A stretch of DNA of 64,000 nt from an uncultured Bacteroidales bacterium (GCA_900316525.1 ONDF01000009.1:1-64000), one strand, 5' to 3'; numbered from the stretch's first letter, positions 19,663 to 27,386 are shown. Notes: generated from the sequence alone by a model not told the origin. A program made the numbers and translations.

Positions 19663-20652
19663 ATGGAATTCACCGCAAAACAGCTGGCGCAGGTGCTCAA
19701 GGGAACCGTGGACGGGGATGAGAACGCCGTCATCACGAAGTTCGCCAAGATCGAGCACGGCAAGCCCGGCACCCTGAGCTTCTTCGCCAATCCCAAGTAC
19801 GAGCAGTACGTCTATACCAGCGAGGCGTCCATCATCCTGGTGGACAAGACCTTCGAGCCCAAGGAGCCCGTGAAGGCCACGCTCGTGCGGGTGGACAACG
19901 CCTATTCGGCCATCACCGAGCTGCTGAAGTATGTCAAGGACAAGACGAAGAAGGCGAAGCGCCACCGCAGCCTCCGGGCCACCTGGCACTGCTCCACGAA
20001 GTTCGGGAAGCGGGTCTGGCTGGGCGCGTTCTCCAGCGTCGGCCGCCGCACGGTGATCGGGGACAACACGGTCATCCACGAGAATGTGACCATCGGCGAT
20101 GACTGCAAGATCGGCAAGGACTGCATCATCTATCCGGGCGTGAAGATCTTCCCGGGGATGGTCATCGGCGACCGGGTGATCCTGCACGCGGGCTGCGTCA
20201 TCGGCGACGACGGCTTCGGCAACGCGCCGCGCGAGGACGGCAGCTGGGAGAAGATCGAGCACCTCGGGAACGTGGTCATCGGCAACGACGTGGAGATCGG
20301 CTCCAACACGACCGTGGACCGCGCCCAGATGGAATCCACCATCATCGGCAACGGCGTCCGGATTGACAACCTGTGCCAGATCGCCCACAACGTGGTGATC
20401 GGCGACCATACGGTGATGGCGGCCCAGGTGGGCATCGCCGGGTCCACCGTCATCGGCAAGTACTGCATCATCGCCGGGCAGGTGGGCATTGCCGGGCACG
20501 TCAAGATCGCGGACCACACGACGCTCCTGGCCCAGGCCGGCGTCATCGGCAACATCCGGAAAGAGGGGCAGACGCTGCTGGGTTCCCCGTGCATCGACCC
20601 GCACGTGTATATGAAGGCGTATGCCAAGTTCCGGCAGAGCGGACAGGAGTAG
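19663..20652 (+). CDS. lpxD: UDP-3-O-(3-hydroxyacyl)glucosamine N-acyltransferase
   Basis: Third step of lipid A synthesis: adds the second 3-hydroxyacyl chain at N2. 329 residues. N-terminal LpxD domain ([19 protein letters not shown], then [14 protein letters not shown]) and a left-handed beta helix of hexapeptide repeats ([20 protein letters not shown]). The catalytic His is in [12 protein letters not shown], and the segment ending MKAYAKFRQ is the usual C-terminal helix. Own promoter; 37 bp before lpxC. Confidence 0.96.
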   Translation: MEFTAKQLAQVLKGTVDGDENAVITKFAKIEHGKPGTLSFFANPKYEQYVYTSEASIILVDKTFEPKEPVKATLVRVDNAYSAITELLKYVKDKTKKAKRHRSLRATWHCSTKFGKRVWLGAFSSVGRRTVIGDNTVIHENVTIGDDCKIGKDCIIYPGVKIFPGMVIGDRVILHAGCVIGDDGFGNAPREDGSWEKIEHLGNVVIGNDVEIGSNTTVDRAQMESTIIGNGVRIDNLCQIAHNVVIGDHTVMAAQVGIAGSTVIGKYCIIAGQVGIAGHVKIADHTTLLAQAGVIGNIRKEGQTLLGSPCIDPHVYMKAYAKFRQSGQE

Positions 20653-20653
20653 A

Positions 20654-20685
20654 TTTGGGCGGTCCGCAGTTTTTCCCTATCTTTG
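20654..20685 (+). promoter_or_regulatory. Promoter of lpxC; predicted start of transcription at the ATG
   Basis: TTTG (20654-20657), 20-bp spacer, TATCTTTG (20678-20685). Only 4 nt separate the final G from the ATG at 20690, so transcription should begin at or next to the start codon and the mRNA would be leaderless. Confidence 0.7.
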
Positions 20686-20689
20686 CAGT

Positions 20690-21601
20690 ATGGACCGCAA
20701 CCAGCATACGCTCTCTAAGACCTACCGGTTCGAGGGAAAAGGCCTTCACACAGGGACTTATTCCCACATGACCGTGTCGCCGGCCCCCGCCGGGCACGGC
20801 ATCAAGTTCCGCCGCACGGACCTCCCCGGCGGCCCGCTCATCGAGGCCCTCGCCGAAAACGTCACCAAAACCGCCCGCAGCACCACCATCTCCTGCGGCG
20901 ATGCCGAGGCGGTCACCATCGAGCATATCATGTCGGCCCTTTCCGGCCTCGGCGTGGACAACGCCCTCGTCGAGCTGGACAACCGCGAAGTCCCCATCCT
21001 GGATGGCAGCGCGGGTCCCTATGTGAAAGCGTTCCTGGCCGACGGCCTCGTGGACCAGGGCGTTCCCCGCGTGTACATCGACATCCCCCAAACCCTGGAA
21101 ATCCGGGACGGCAAGACCGGTTCCTGGATCCGGATCGAACCGGCCGACGCTCCCTCCGCGGACATCACCGTGGACTTCGGCTCCCGCATCCTCGGCGTCC
21201 AGTCCGCCCATTGGGACGAGACCGTGGACTACGCCCATGAGATCAGCGTCTGCCGCACCTTCTGCTTCTTCCACGAGATCGAGTACCTGTTCAAGAACAA
21301 CCTCATCAAGGGCGGGGACGTGGACAACGCCATCGTCATCGTGGAGCATCCCGTGAGCGCGGAACAGCTGTCCGCCATCGCCACCCTGCTCGACATGCCG
21401 GACCTGACGGTCACGGACCAGGGCTACCTGAACAACCTGCAACTTCATTTCCCCGACGAGTGCGGCCGTCACAAGCTGCTGGACCTCCTGGGCGATTTCC
21501 GCCTCGCCGGCGGCCGGCTGAACGCCCGTATCACGGCGTTCAAACCCGGCCACCACCTCAATACCCAAGCCGCGAAAGCCCTTCGCGCCATCCTGAAATA
21601 A
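20690..21601 (+). CDS. lpxC: UDP-3-O-acyl-N-acetylglucosamine deacetylase, without the usual FabZ fusion
   Basis: Commits UDP-acyl-GlcNAc to lipid A by Zn-dependent deacetylation. Zinc ligands are His79 (TIEHIMSALSGLG), His261 and Asp265 (GRHKLLDLLGD); the catalytic His is in KPGHHLNTQ (288). 303 residues with stop immediately after AKALRAILK. In most Bacteroidota LpxC continues into a FabZ dehydratase domain (about 460 residues total); here there is none, and lpxA begins 10 bp later. The earlier in-frame start at 20621 would lie inside lpxD and upstream of the promoter, so ATG 20690 is chosen. Confidence 0.95.
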   Translation: MDRNQHTLSKTYRFEGKGLHTGTYSHMTVSPAPAGHGIKFRRTDLPGGPLIEALAENVTKTARSTTISCGDAEAVTIEHIMSALSGLGVDNALVELDNREVPILDGSAGPYVKAFLADGLVDQGVPRVYIDIPQTLEIRDGKTGSWIRIEPADAPSADITVDFGSRILGVQSAHWDETVDYAHEISVCRTFCFFHEIEYLFKNNLIKGGDVDNAIVIVEHPVSAEQLSAIATLLDMPDLTVTDQGYLNNLQLHFPDECGRHKLLDLLGDFRLAGGRLNARITAFKPGHHLNTQAAKALRAILK

Positions 21602-21611
21602 CACATTGTCT

Positions 21612-22412
21612 ATGAATAAGATCCATCCGCTCGCAACGGTCAGCCCCAACGCGAAGCTCGGCGACAACATCGAAATCGGCCCCTACGTCTTCGTAGACGA
21701 CAACGTCGAAATCGGCGATGGCTGCAAGCTCCTCCCGCACGCCGTCATCTTCTCCTATGTGAAAATGGGCAGCGACTGCACCGTCTTCCCGGGCGCGGTC
21801 GTGGGCGCCATCCCGCAGGACCTCAAGTATGAAGGCGAGGTGACCTGGGTGGAGATCGGCGACCGGGTGACCATCCGCGAGTGCGCCACCATCAACCGCG
21901 GCACGAAGGCCAGCGGCAAGTTCGTGACCAAGGTGGGCAGCGACACGCTCGTGATGTCCTATGTCCATATCGCCCATGACTGCGAGATCGGCAGCCACTG
22001 CATCCTCGTGAGCCATGTCGCCCTCGCCGGCGAGACGGAGGTCGCGGACTGGGCCATCCTGGGCGGCGCCACCCTGGCGCACCAGTTCTCCCACATCGGC
22101 ACGCACGCGATGGTGGGCGCCGGATTCAAGATCGTCAAGGACATCCCCCCGTACGTGCTGGCCGGCCGCGAACCGGTGTGCTTCGAGGGCGTGAACCGCG
22201 TGGGCCTGTCCCGCCGCGGCTTCACCGAGGAGCAGATCAACCGGATCAAGGACATCTACGACGCCCTGTACTTCCAGGGTATGAATGTCAGCGACGCCCT
22301 GGCGTTCATCGAGGCCAACTTCCCGCAGACGGAAGAGCGGGACACCATCCTCTCCTTCATCCGCGCCTCCAAGCGGGGCATCATCTCCCGCCCGCGCGCA
22401 CCCCGCAAGTAA
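21612..22412 (+). CDS. lpxA: UDP-N-acetylglucosamine O-acyltransferase
   Basis: First step of lipid A synthesis: acylates O3 of UDP-GlcNAc. 266 residues from MNKIHPLATVSPNAKLGDNI. Left-handed beta-helix hexapeptide repeats run to about residue 190; the catalytic His is in SYVHIAHDCEIG. The helical C-terminal domain includes VNRVGLSRRGFTEEQINRIKD, typical of LpxA. The next gene (WbqC-like) starts on the base after the stop, so they are co-transcribed. Confidence 0.97.
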   Translation: MNKIHPLATVSPNAKLGDNIEIGPYVFVDDNVEIGDGCKLLPHAVIFSYVKMGSDCTVFPGAVVGAIPQDLKYEGEVTWVEIGDRVTIRECATINRGTKASGKFVTKVGSDTLVMSYVHIAHDCEIGSHCILVSHVALAGETEVADWAILGGATLAHQFSHIGTHAMVGAGFKIVKDIPPYVLAGREPVCFEGVNRVGLSRRGFTEEQINRIKDIYDALYFQGMNVSDALAFIEANFPQTEERDTILSFIRASKRGIISRPRAPRK

Positions 22413-23057
22413 GTGCTCCTGTCCACCGCATACTTCCCGCCGGTGGCCTGGTTCGCCCTCCTCGCGCGTGATATGACCCTGTCCCCGGACAGGGTTTCTC
22501 CTTCCACGGTGTTCCTGGAAGCGTGCGAGAACTACCAGAAACAATCATACCGCAACCGCTGCTACATCCTCGCCGGCGACGGCGTGCAGATGCTGCAGGT
22601 CCCCGTGGTCCATGCGGAATCGATGCGCATCACGGAAGTCCGGGTGGATTATTCCACGCCCTGGCTTGTCCGGACGCAGCGGTCGCTGGACGCGGCGTAT
22701 TACACATCGGCCTATTACGAGTATTACCGGGATGAGCTGTTCGCCCGGATGGACGAGAAACCGGCCCTTCTCTGGGACTGGAACCTGTCGCTGGCGAAGT
22801 TCCTGCTGGAAAAGACGGGGGTCGCCTGCCGCCTGGAGCCCACCGCTTATTTCGTGGCCCCTGCGGTGGCCGGTCCGGACGATTTCCGCGCCGCCATCCA
22901 TCCCAAGCGGGCCGATACTGTCCTGCCTTCCCTGGGCCTGGAACGTCCTTATTTCCAGGTGTTTGCCGACCGCTTCGGCTTCACGCCGAACCTCTCCGTC
23001 CTGGACCTTCTCTTCAACGAAGGCCCGGACTCCATTCTCTGGCTGAAGAAGCTGTAG
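22413..23057 (+). CDS. WbqC-like family protein
   Basis: 214 residues, GTG start directly after the lpxA stop (TAAGTG). Pattern LLSTAYFPPVAWFALLA near the N terminus, then ACENYQKQSYRNRCYIL and VRVDYSTPWLVRTQRSLDAAY, and the C-terminal NLSVLDLLFNEGP, which match the WbqC-like family found in polysaccharide and lipid A loci. Biochemical role is not established; perhaps a glycosylation or aminotransferase-associated step. Position after lpxA hints at envelope glycan assembly. Confidence 0.8.
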   Translation: MLLSTAYFPPVAWFALLARDMTLSPDRVSPSTVFLEACENYQKQSYRNRCYILAGDGVQMLQVPVVHAESMRITEVRVDYSTPWLVRTQRSLDAAYYTSAYYEYYRDELFARMDEKPALLWDWNLSLAKFLLEKTGVACRLEPTAYFVAPAVAGPDDFRAAIHPKRADTVLPSLGLERPYFQVFADRFGFTPNLSVLDLLFNEGPDSILWLKKL

Positions 23058-23058
23058 G

Positions 23059-23640
23059 TTACCGGATATACCGGTCGCGGTCCTCCGGAGTGATCTTGCG
23101 GATGACGCGGCAGGGGTTGCCGGCGGCGAGGACGCCTTCCGGGATGTCGTTGATGACGACGGACCCGGCGCCGATGACGCTTCCCGCGCCGATGGTCACG
23201 CCCGGCATCACGCACACCATGCCGCCAATCCAGACGTCATCGCCGATGGTGATGGGCAGCGAGTACTCGAGCTTGCGGCGGCGGAGGTCCTTGTCCAGCG
23301 GATGGCCCGCCGTATAGAAGCCGCACTGCGGAGCCACGAACACGTTGTTCCCGAACGTGACCTTCGCCTCGTCCAGGATGACGCAGTAGGCGTTGATGAA
23401 GACGTTGTCCCCCACCTCGATGTTCGAGCCGTAGTCGCAGAAGAACGGCTGATTGACGATGAAATTCTGACCTGCCTTGCCGATGAGCTTGTGCAAAAGC
23501 GCGGTCCTTCCTTCCAAATCCGTGACTTTCAAGGCATTGTAATCCTGGCACAACTGCTGGGAACGGAGGAGTTCATCCAGAAGCTCCCCGTTCGAGGCGT
23601 CATACAGGCGCCCGGACATCATTTCGTCGCGGATGCTCAT
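23059..23640 (-). CDS. Maltose/galactoside-type sugar O-acetyltransferase
   Basis: 193 residues of the Maa/LacA hexapeptide acetyltransferase family, using acetyl-CoA. N-terminal helical cap MSIRDEMMSGRLYDASNGEL, then beta-helix repeats with FINAYCVILDEAKVTFG, the catalytic His in YTAGHPLDKDLRRRKLEYS and the loop IGDDVWIGGMVCVMPGVTIG. Acceptor unknown. Its ATG overlaps the stop of the preceding small ORF (ATGA), indicating translational coupling within a minus-strand operon. Confidence 0.92.
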   Translation of the reverse strand: MSIRDEMMSGRLYDASNGELLDELLRSQQLCQDYNALKVTDLEGRTALLHKLIGKAGQNFIVNQPFFCDYGSNIEVGDNVFINAYCVILDEAKVTFGNNVFVAPQCGFYTAGHPLDKDLRRRKLEYSLPITIGDDVWIGGMVCVMPGVTIGAGSVIGAGSVVINDIPEGVLAAGNPCRVIRKITPEDRDRYIR

Positions 23641-23876
23641 AGGTATTCGTCGATGGCTGCCGCGATGGACAGGATGGTCTGGTAGAAGAGGATGTTGGAG
23701 TTCTTCAGGGGCATCCAGTGCTCCTCGCTCATCTTGCCCCGCAGGTACCGGTCCGTGTAGATGGTGCCGTACGTGCCGATGTACACTTCCACCTGGTCCT
23801 TGTCATTCAGCTTCATGGCCCGGATCGGGTAGGTCTCGGAGTACCCTTTCTTGCTGTCGAAGACGAGGGCGTTCAT
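23637..23876 (-). CDS. Small unknown protein (79 aa), possibly the 3' part of a frameshifted gene
   Basis: Product MNALVFDSKKGYSETYPIRA... with a hydrophobic C-terminal helix (LFYQTILSIAAAIDEYL). Unrecognised. The stop overlaps the acetyltransferase start (ATGA). The frame is open upstream of the ATG for about 25 more codons (ending FLNCSNNDQEKKD before Met1), and the preceding ORF runs over its start in another frame. The two could be one protein broken by a frameshift near 23880-23910, or two overlapping genes. Confidence 0.6.
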   Translation of the reverse strand: MNALVFDSKKGYSETYPIRAMKLNDKDQVEVYIGTYGTIYTDRYLRGKMSEEHWMPLKNSNILFYQTILSIAAAIDEYL

Positions 23877-23985
23877 ATCTTTCTTCTCCTGGTCGTTGTT
23901 GGAGCAGTTCAGGAAGGATGGCGTCGTGGATGGCCTCCCCCGCCTTCAGGTAGGTATCGGCCAATTGGATCAGTTCTTCTCTCAT
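23803..23985 (-). CDS. Small unknown ORF (60 aa), possibly the 5' part of a frameshifted gene
   Basis: Begins MREELIQLADTYLKAGEAIH and continues DAILPELLQQ, a plausible amphipathic helix. After that the composition turns to Arg/Glu/Pro (RPRLRQQERVLRDLP), which is simply the next gene read out of frame. Its ATG overlaps the oxidoreductase stop (ATGA), so the start looks genuine. A single-base indel around 23880-23910 would join it to the following 79-residue ORF. Confidence 0.5.
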   Translation of the reverse strand: MREELIQLADTYLKAGEAIHDAILPELLQQRPGEERYERPRLRQQERVLRDLPDPGHEAE

Positions 23986-24638
23986 GCTTTCAAGATATCT
24001 TGCGCGACAACCGTTTCCGTGGCGCGGCGGCCGCTCTTGACGAGGCGGACCATCGCGGCGGCGACCTCCTCCGTGGGCATCGGCGTATAGGCGCGCATCA
24101 GGCCGAGGGCGTTGAAGGCCCTGAGCGCCACGACGCCCGCCTTCTCGCCGAACCGGTCGCTCCCCTTCCGGACGAGCGACGGCGGCTGCAGGATGAAGCA
24201 GGCCGGGAACCCGAGCTTTTTCACCGCCTCCTCCAGCTCGCCCTTCATGCGGGTATAGAAGAACTTCGCCTTCGGGGACGCGCCGATGGAAGAGACGAGG
24301 GCGTAGGTCTCCACCCCGTTCTCCCGCGCGGCCTTCGCCGCCTCGTACTGGTAGGTATAATCGACCTTCCACTGCGCCTCCTGGCTCCCTGCCGCCTTGA
24401 TGGTCGTGCCCAGGCAGGAGAACAGCACGTCGCCCTGAAGCAGGTTCTGCCATTGTTCCGGACGGTCGAAATCGATGACATGGACCGTCAATTTCGGGTA
24501 TTCCACGGCCAGCGGCCTCCGGACGAACGCGACGACGCTCCCGAAGGCATCATCCTTCAAGAGCTGCTCGACGAGGTCCCTCCCGACCGCGCCGGTCGCG
24601 CCGATGACAAGGGCTTTCTTATAGGTAATATGCGCCAT
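23982..24638 (-). CDS. NAD(P)-binding Rossmann oxidoreductase (HTATIP2-like SDR)
   Basis: 218 residues of the atypical short-chain dehydrogenase group related to HTATIP2/NAD(P)H-binding proteins. Nucleotide-binding motif ALVIGATGAVGRDLVEQLL at the N terminus, VVAFVRRP, LFSCLGTT, then ALVSSIGASPKAKFFYTRMKGELE, where the Ser-Tyr-Lys arrangement is partly replaced by S...Y..MKGELE as in this subgroup, and FILQPPSLVRKG. Substrate unknown. It leads a four-ORF operon on this strand joined by ATGA overlaps. Confidence 0.85.
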   Translation of the reverse strand: MAHITYKKALVIGATGAVGRDLVEQLLKDDAFGSVVAFVRRPLAVEYPKLTVHVIDFDRPEQWQNLLQGDVLFSCLGTTIKAAGSQEAQWKVDYTYQYEAAKAARENGVETYALVSSIGASPKAKFFYTRMKGELEEAVKKLGFPACFILQPPSLVRKGSDRFGEKAGVVALRAFNALGLMRAYTPMPTEEVAAAMVRLVKSGRRATETVVAQDILKA

Positions 24639-24749
24639 GGTTGTTTGTCAATGGTTGTGTTCTTTCAAAGGTAAGCATTAAGGGAGAATTATCAAAACGG
24701 GGGGCGATCCCGCTTTGATTTGGAGAAACGGTTTTTATTGCGATATTTG

Positions 24750-24782
24750 CGTTGCGAGAATTTCGCAACGATCATTTCGCAA
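24750..24782 (+). promoter_or_regulatory. Palindrome and direct repeat between promoter and start of the FKBP gene
   Basis: Perfect 8-bp inverted repeat CGTTGCGA/TCGCAACG (24750-24757 and 24763-24770, 5-nt spacer), directly after a -7-like box (GATATTTG). The 9-mer ATTTCGCAA occurs at 24760-24768 and again at 24774-24782, reaching the start codon. The arrangement fits an operator or a 5' hairpin controlling translation. Confidence 0.45.
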
Positions 24783-25195
24783 TGACAAGGAACAAGAAAC
24801 ACAATGCCTACAAGGAGGCCAATGAGGCCTTCCTGCAGGTGAAGGCGCAGGAGGGAGGAATGGTGGTCCTGGACAATGGCGTCCTATACAAGGTGCTGGA
24901 ATCGGGACGTGGAACCAAGAAACCCACCCCGCGCAGCATCGTTTATGTCAACTACACCGGCAGGCTCATCGACGGTACCATCTTCGACACCACCGAGGGC
25001 CAGCCGCTTCCGGCGCTGTTTATGGTGGGAGACCTCATCATGGGCTGGCAAATCGCCCTGACCCGGATGCACGAGGGCGACAAATGGGAGGTGTACATCC
25101 CCGCCAAATGGGGCTACGGTTCCATGAAGATGGACGACATCCCGGCGCACAGCACACTGATCTTCGAGCTGGAGCTCGTCAAGATCGAGCGGTAA
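24782..25195 (+). CDS. FKBP-type peptidyl-prolyl cis-trans isomerase
   Basis: 137 residues from MTRNKKHNAYKEANEAF. FKBP core: SIVYVNYTGRLIDGTIFDTT, then MGWQIALTRMHEGDKWEVYI, PAKWGYGS and HSTLIFELELVKIE. Accelerates prolyl isomerisation during folding. No signal peptide is apparent from this start, so it would be cytoplasmic, unlike many Bacteroidota FKBPs that are exported lipoproteins. The start at 24782 is chosen because upstream in-frame codons lie in the palindrome after the promoter. It borders the AT-richer island. Confidence 0.93.
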   Translation: MTRNKKHNAYKEANEAFLQVKAQEGGMVVLDNGVLYKVLESGRGTKKPTPRSIVYVNYTGRLIDGTIFDTTEGQPLPALFMVGDLIMGWQIALTRMHEGDKWEVYIPAKWGYGSMKMDDIPAHSTLIFELELVKIER

Positions 25196-25233
25196 CGGAG
25201 AATGTCCATGCCTGACGATCTAGATTCTTGCCC

Positions 25234-25740
25234 ATGACGAAATACATTGCAGACGAGGACCACTTCAAGGAGGTTTTAGCCCTGGTCCCAAAGGTGAAAC
25301 GTTCGATCTGGATAGGGACGGCAGACATCAAGGACCTCTATGTGGAAGATCGACCTTTTCTGGGAATCCTCGCCGACCTCATCCAGAAAGGGAAAGAGGT
25401 CCGGCTGATCCATGCAAAGGAACCAGGGCCCAATTTCCGGGAGGATTTCGATCAGTATCCCGTTCTCTTTACCGGCCTGGAGCGAGCCCTCTGCCCACGT
25501 GTTCACTTCAAGATCATAGTATTCGACTCCAAGGTCGCCTATATCGGATCGGCAAACCTTACAGGAGCCGGCATAGGAATGAAAAGTACACGGACCCGGA
25601 ACTTTGAAGCTGGAATTCTGACTGATGAACCCAGTCTCGTAGAAGCTGCCATGAACCAGTTCGATGCTGTCTGGGCCGGCTTCAAATGCAAAGACTGTGG
25701 CCGGAAGAAATACTGCGGCGATCCTATACTTTCCAGGTAG
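25234..25740 (+). CDS. Phospholipase D-like (single HKD) protein, possible nuclease
   Basis: 168 residues with one complete HKD motif: His91-x-Lys93, Asp98 and GSAN (105-108) in VHFKIIVFDSKVAYIGSANL. Single-HKD proteins act as dimers and include Nuc-type nucleases and BfiI-like restriction nucleases as well as lipases. A C-terminal Cys cluster (FKCKDCGRKKYCGDP) could bind zinc, favouring a nucleic-acid role. No signal peptide. GC content and codon use drop here relative to the upstream genes, marking the left side of the accessory island. Exact substrate unknown. Confidence 0.85.
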   Translation: MTKYIADEDHFKEVLALVPKVKRSIWIGTADIKDLYVEDRPFLGILADLIQKGKEVRLIHAKEPGPNFREDFDQYPVLFTGLERALCPRVHFKIIVFDSKVAYIGSANLTGAGIGMKSTRTRNFEAGILTDEPSLVEAAMNQFDAVWAGFKCKDCGRKKYCGDPILSR

Positions 25741-25748
25741 AATTTCTC

Positions 25749-25802
25749 AGGGTGAATCCTAAACTGAAGTGTAATTCATTATTCCTCAGGCACCCCATAA
25801 CC
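25749..25802. repeat. Repeat copy 1 left of the GIY-YIG gene
   Basis: Contains GGGTGAATCCTAA (25750-25762) and a 31-bp block starting TAATTCATTATTCCT at 25772 and ending CCCATAACC at 25802. The block recurs at 27010-27040 with 27 of 31 bases identical, and the first part recurs at 26958. Weaker similarity continues (ATCTTCCCCGCTGTT versus ATCTTTTCCGCTGTT). It begins 9 bp after the PLD-like gene's stop. Confidence 0.7.
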
Positions 25803-25874
25803 GATTGATTTCCAGATATTTTTATCCTATCTTCCCCGCTGTTAATCTTTCAAAATGGGGAGGGATTTCAAGAT

Positions 25875-25921
25875 ACGATAGTGATGGTAGTGATGATAGT
25901 CAAGGTAGTGTAGGTAGTGCA
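25875..25921. repeat. Imperfect GTAGTG micro-repeat
   Basis: A run of short imperfect units (GATAGTGATG, GTAGTGATGATAGT, GGTAGTGTAGGTAGTG) just upstream of the GIY-YIG promoter. No coding sense is apparent. Confidence 0.5.
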
Positions 25922-25983
25922 TTTTGAAGTGCTTGGAAGTATGGGTTGAATGGTATATCTTTGCGATGGAAGCATCACTGATT

Positions 25984-26851
25984 ATGACCACGCAAGATAT
26001 TATAGCACGTGTTGACCGGTTCTTAGACTCACGGAATCTGGCCGATCCCAGCATTCGGAAACGAGCCATCAGAAAAGTAGTAGCATACATGAATGACACC
26101 GGCTCGTTCATAAAAGGAGGACAAGTGGTCCTTCCTTCGGACAAGAGGATTCTTGCCAATGCTTACGAGCAATTCAAAGGCAGCGTCCTGAACAGTGCCG
26201 AGAAGAGTGCGATCAATCACATGTATGAAGTTGCTGGCTATGCCAAGGACAACTCAACATCATCCCCCAGGACAACGCCCGTGATTGTGAAAACAACTCA
26301 TGCGCCCGTCCTCGCCATTGGCAAAGATGTAGAGCAAGCACTTATCAAAGGGCCGTTTGTTGCCGTTAACACCCTTGGCGAAAACACGGTGCCGACCGTA
26401 TCGGGCCTTTACTGCATCAAAACTGCGAAAAGGCGTACTCCTGCCGGCCAAGTTTGGAAAGATTCGCGAGGAAGGAATCATCTACATCGGCAAGGCGAAT
26501 GTACTGCGTAAAAGGCTTTGGGAAGAGGAACTGAACCATCAGAGACCTGCAACCTTCTTCCGGGGAATCGGCGCTATCCTGGGGTTTCTACCCCCGATGG
26601 GTTCTCTGGTTGGGAAAGCGAATCAAAACAACTATAAATTCAGTCCGGAGGATACCGAAGCCATAAGAAAGTGGATGCAACATTCTCTGCTTGTGAACTG
26701 GGTTCCGCTTGAGCCGACAAAGATACCGGGTACTGAGAAGGCGCTGATTATCAAGTATCAGCCGATGATGAACACAGCACACAATCCGAATAAGAACCAC
26801 GAGTTGGCCGCTGCCAGAGAACGTTGCCGAGATTATGCCCAAAGCAAATAA
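25984..26851 (+). pseudogene. GIY-YIG nuclease-like gene split by a +1 frameshift
   Basis: Frame 1 runs to 26511; frame 2 is read from about 26423 to 26851. Frame 1 encodes an N-terminal helical domain (TTQDIIARVDRFLDSRNLAD...) and the first half of the motif, SGLYCIK. Frame 2 encodes the rest: LRKGVLLPAKFGKIREEG, then IIYIGKANVLRKRLWEEELN and a long C-terminal part ending RCRDYAQSK. Skipping one A in the AAAA run at 26419-26422 joins GLYCIK directly to LRKGVLL and restores a full GIY-YIG domain. As written the nuclease cannot be made except by frameshifting. Start: ATG 25984 (MTTQDII) is preferred over ATG 25966, which is 2 nt after the -7 box TATCTTTG (25956-25963). Confidence 0.8.
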
Positions 26852-26963
26852 ACAGCCCCAACCCAAGCCCTGGTACACAAACAAAAACGCTTGGGCTTGG
26901 ATTGTCATCTGTTTCTGCATCATCGCTTTCATTGTTGCTACTATTGCGGATAATGTTGGGTGA
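26835..26963 (+). CDS. Small single-pass membrane protein (42 aa)
   Basis: Short ORF overlapping the 3' end of the GIY-YIG gene by 17 bp. The N terminus MPKANKQPQPKPWYTNKNAW is polar and Pro/Lys-rich; it is followed by a clear transmembrane helix AWIVICFCIIAFIVATIA and a short tail. The overlap and the helix suggest a real co-translated small protein. Unknown function; it could be the membrane partner of the nuclease-like gene. Confidence 0.5.
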   Translation: MPKANKQPQPKPWYTNKNAWAWIVICFCIIAFIVATIADNVG

Positions 26964-27040
26964 ATTCTAATTAGAGGTGCAACAAACTTCAATAATTAAA
27001 GGTTACTTTTAATTCATTATTCCTAAGGTGTCCCATAACC
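26958..27040. repeat. Repeat copy 2 right of the GIY-YIG gene
   Basis: Begins with GGGTGAATTCTAA (26958-26970), overlapping the stop of the small membrane ORF, and ends with the 31-bp block 27010-27040 that matches 25772-25802 (27/31). The distance between the two conserved parts is about 30 bp longer than in copy 1. On the minus strand it also lies in a 46-codon ORF (26989-27129), which I do not count as a gene. Confidence 0.7.
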
Positions 27041-27354
27041 CAGCGACTAGCAGAACCGGTCCTCCCCATCTTTTCCGCTGTTGGTCCCCTCGTTTCCACC
27101 CTGTGGGCATTGTCGACGAGGATCTTCATAGCTAATTGAGCGTTTAGGTTTACACCATTAAGTTACAATAATCAGCGGGTAATGCAAGAGGTCTGGCGTG
27201 GGCGTTTACCCTGTTTGGGCGTAGTGAATTCTATTGGACGGAAAAAGTTTGAGGGCCGATTAGAAAACGAGTAACAAATCAGAAATTATCTATATGGGAT
27301 ATCTAATCGGTAATTGTATGGTTTATCGGGATTCGGTTATTTACTGAAAATGTG
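27041..27354. other. Intergenic region with no recognised gene
   Basis: AT-rich spacer between repeat copy 2 and the promoter of the restriction-like gene. No tRNA, hairpin terminator or convincing ORF seen, apart from a 46-codon minus-strand frame that spans the repeat. Confidence 0.5.
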
Positions 27355-27362
27355 TACCTTTG
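27355..27362 (+). promoter_or_regulatory. Promoter -7 box of the candidate restriction endonuclease gene
   Basis: TACCTTTG, 24 nt before the ATG at 27387. No clear -33 TTTG is seen at the expected distance. Confidence 0.5.
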
Positions 27363-27386
27363 TAGAAAACCTGAATTATTTACATT

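Noticed and set aside
26989..27129. 46-codon minus-strand ORF over repeat copy 2
   Set aside because: The matching region of copy 1 does not keep the frame or a start, so it is more likely a repeat than a gene.
26964..27386. Possible tRNA or integrase attachment site in the spacer
   Set aside because: No cloverleaf or T-loop consensus found; no integrase gene in the window.
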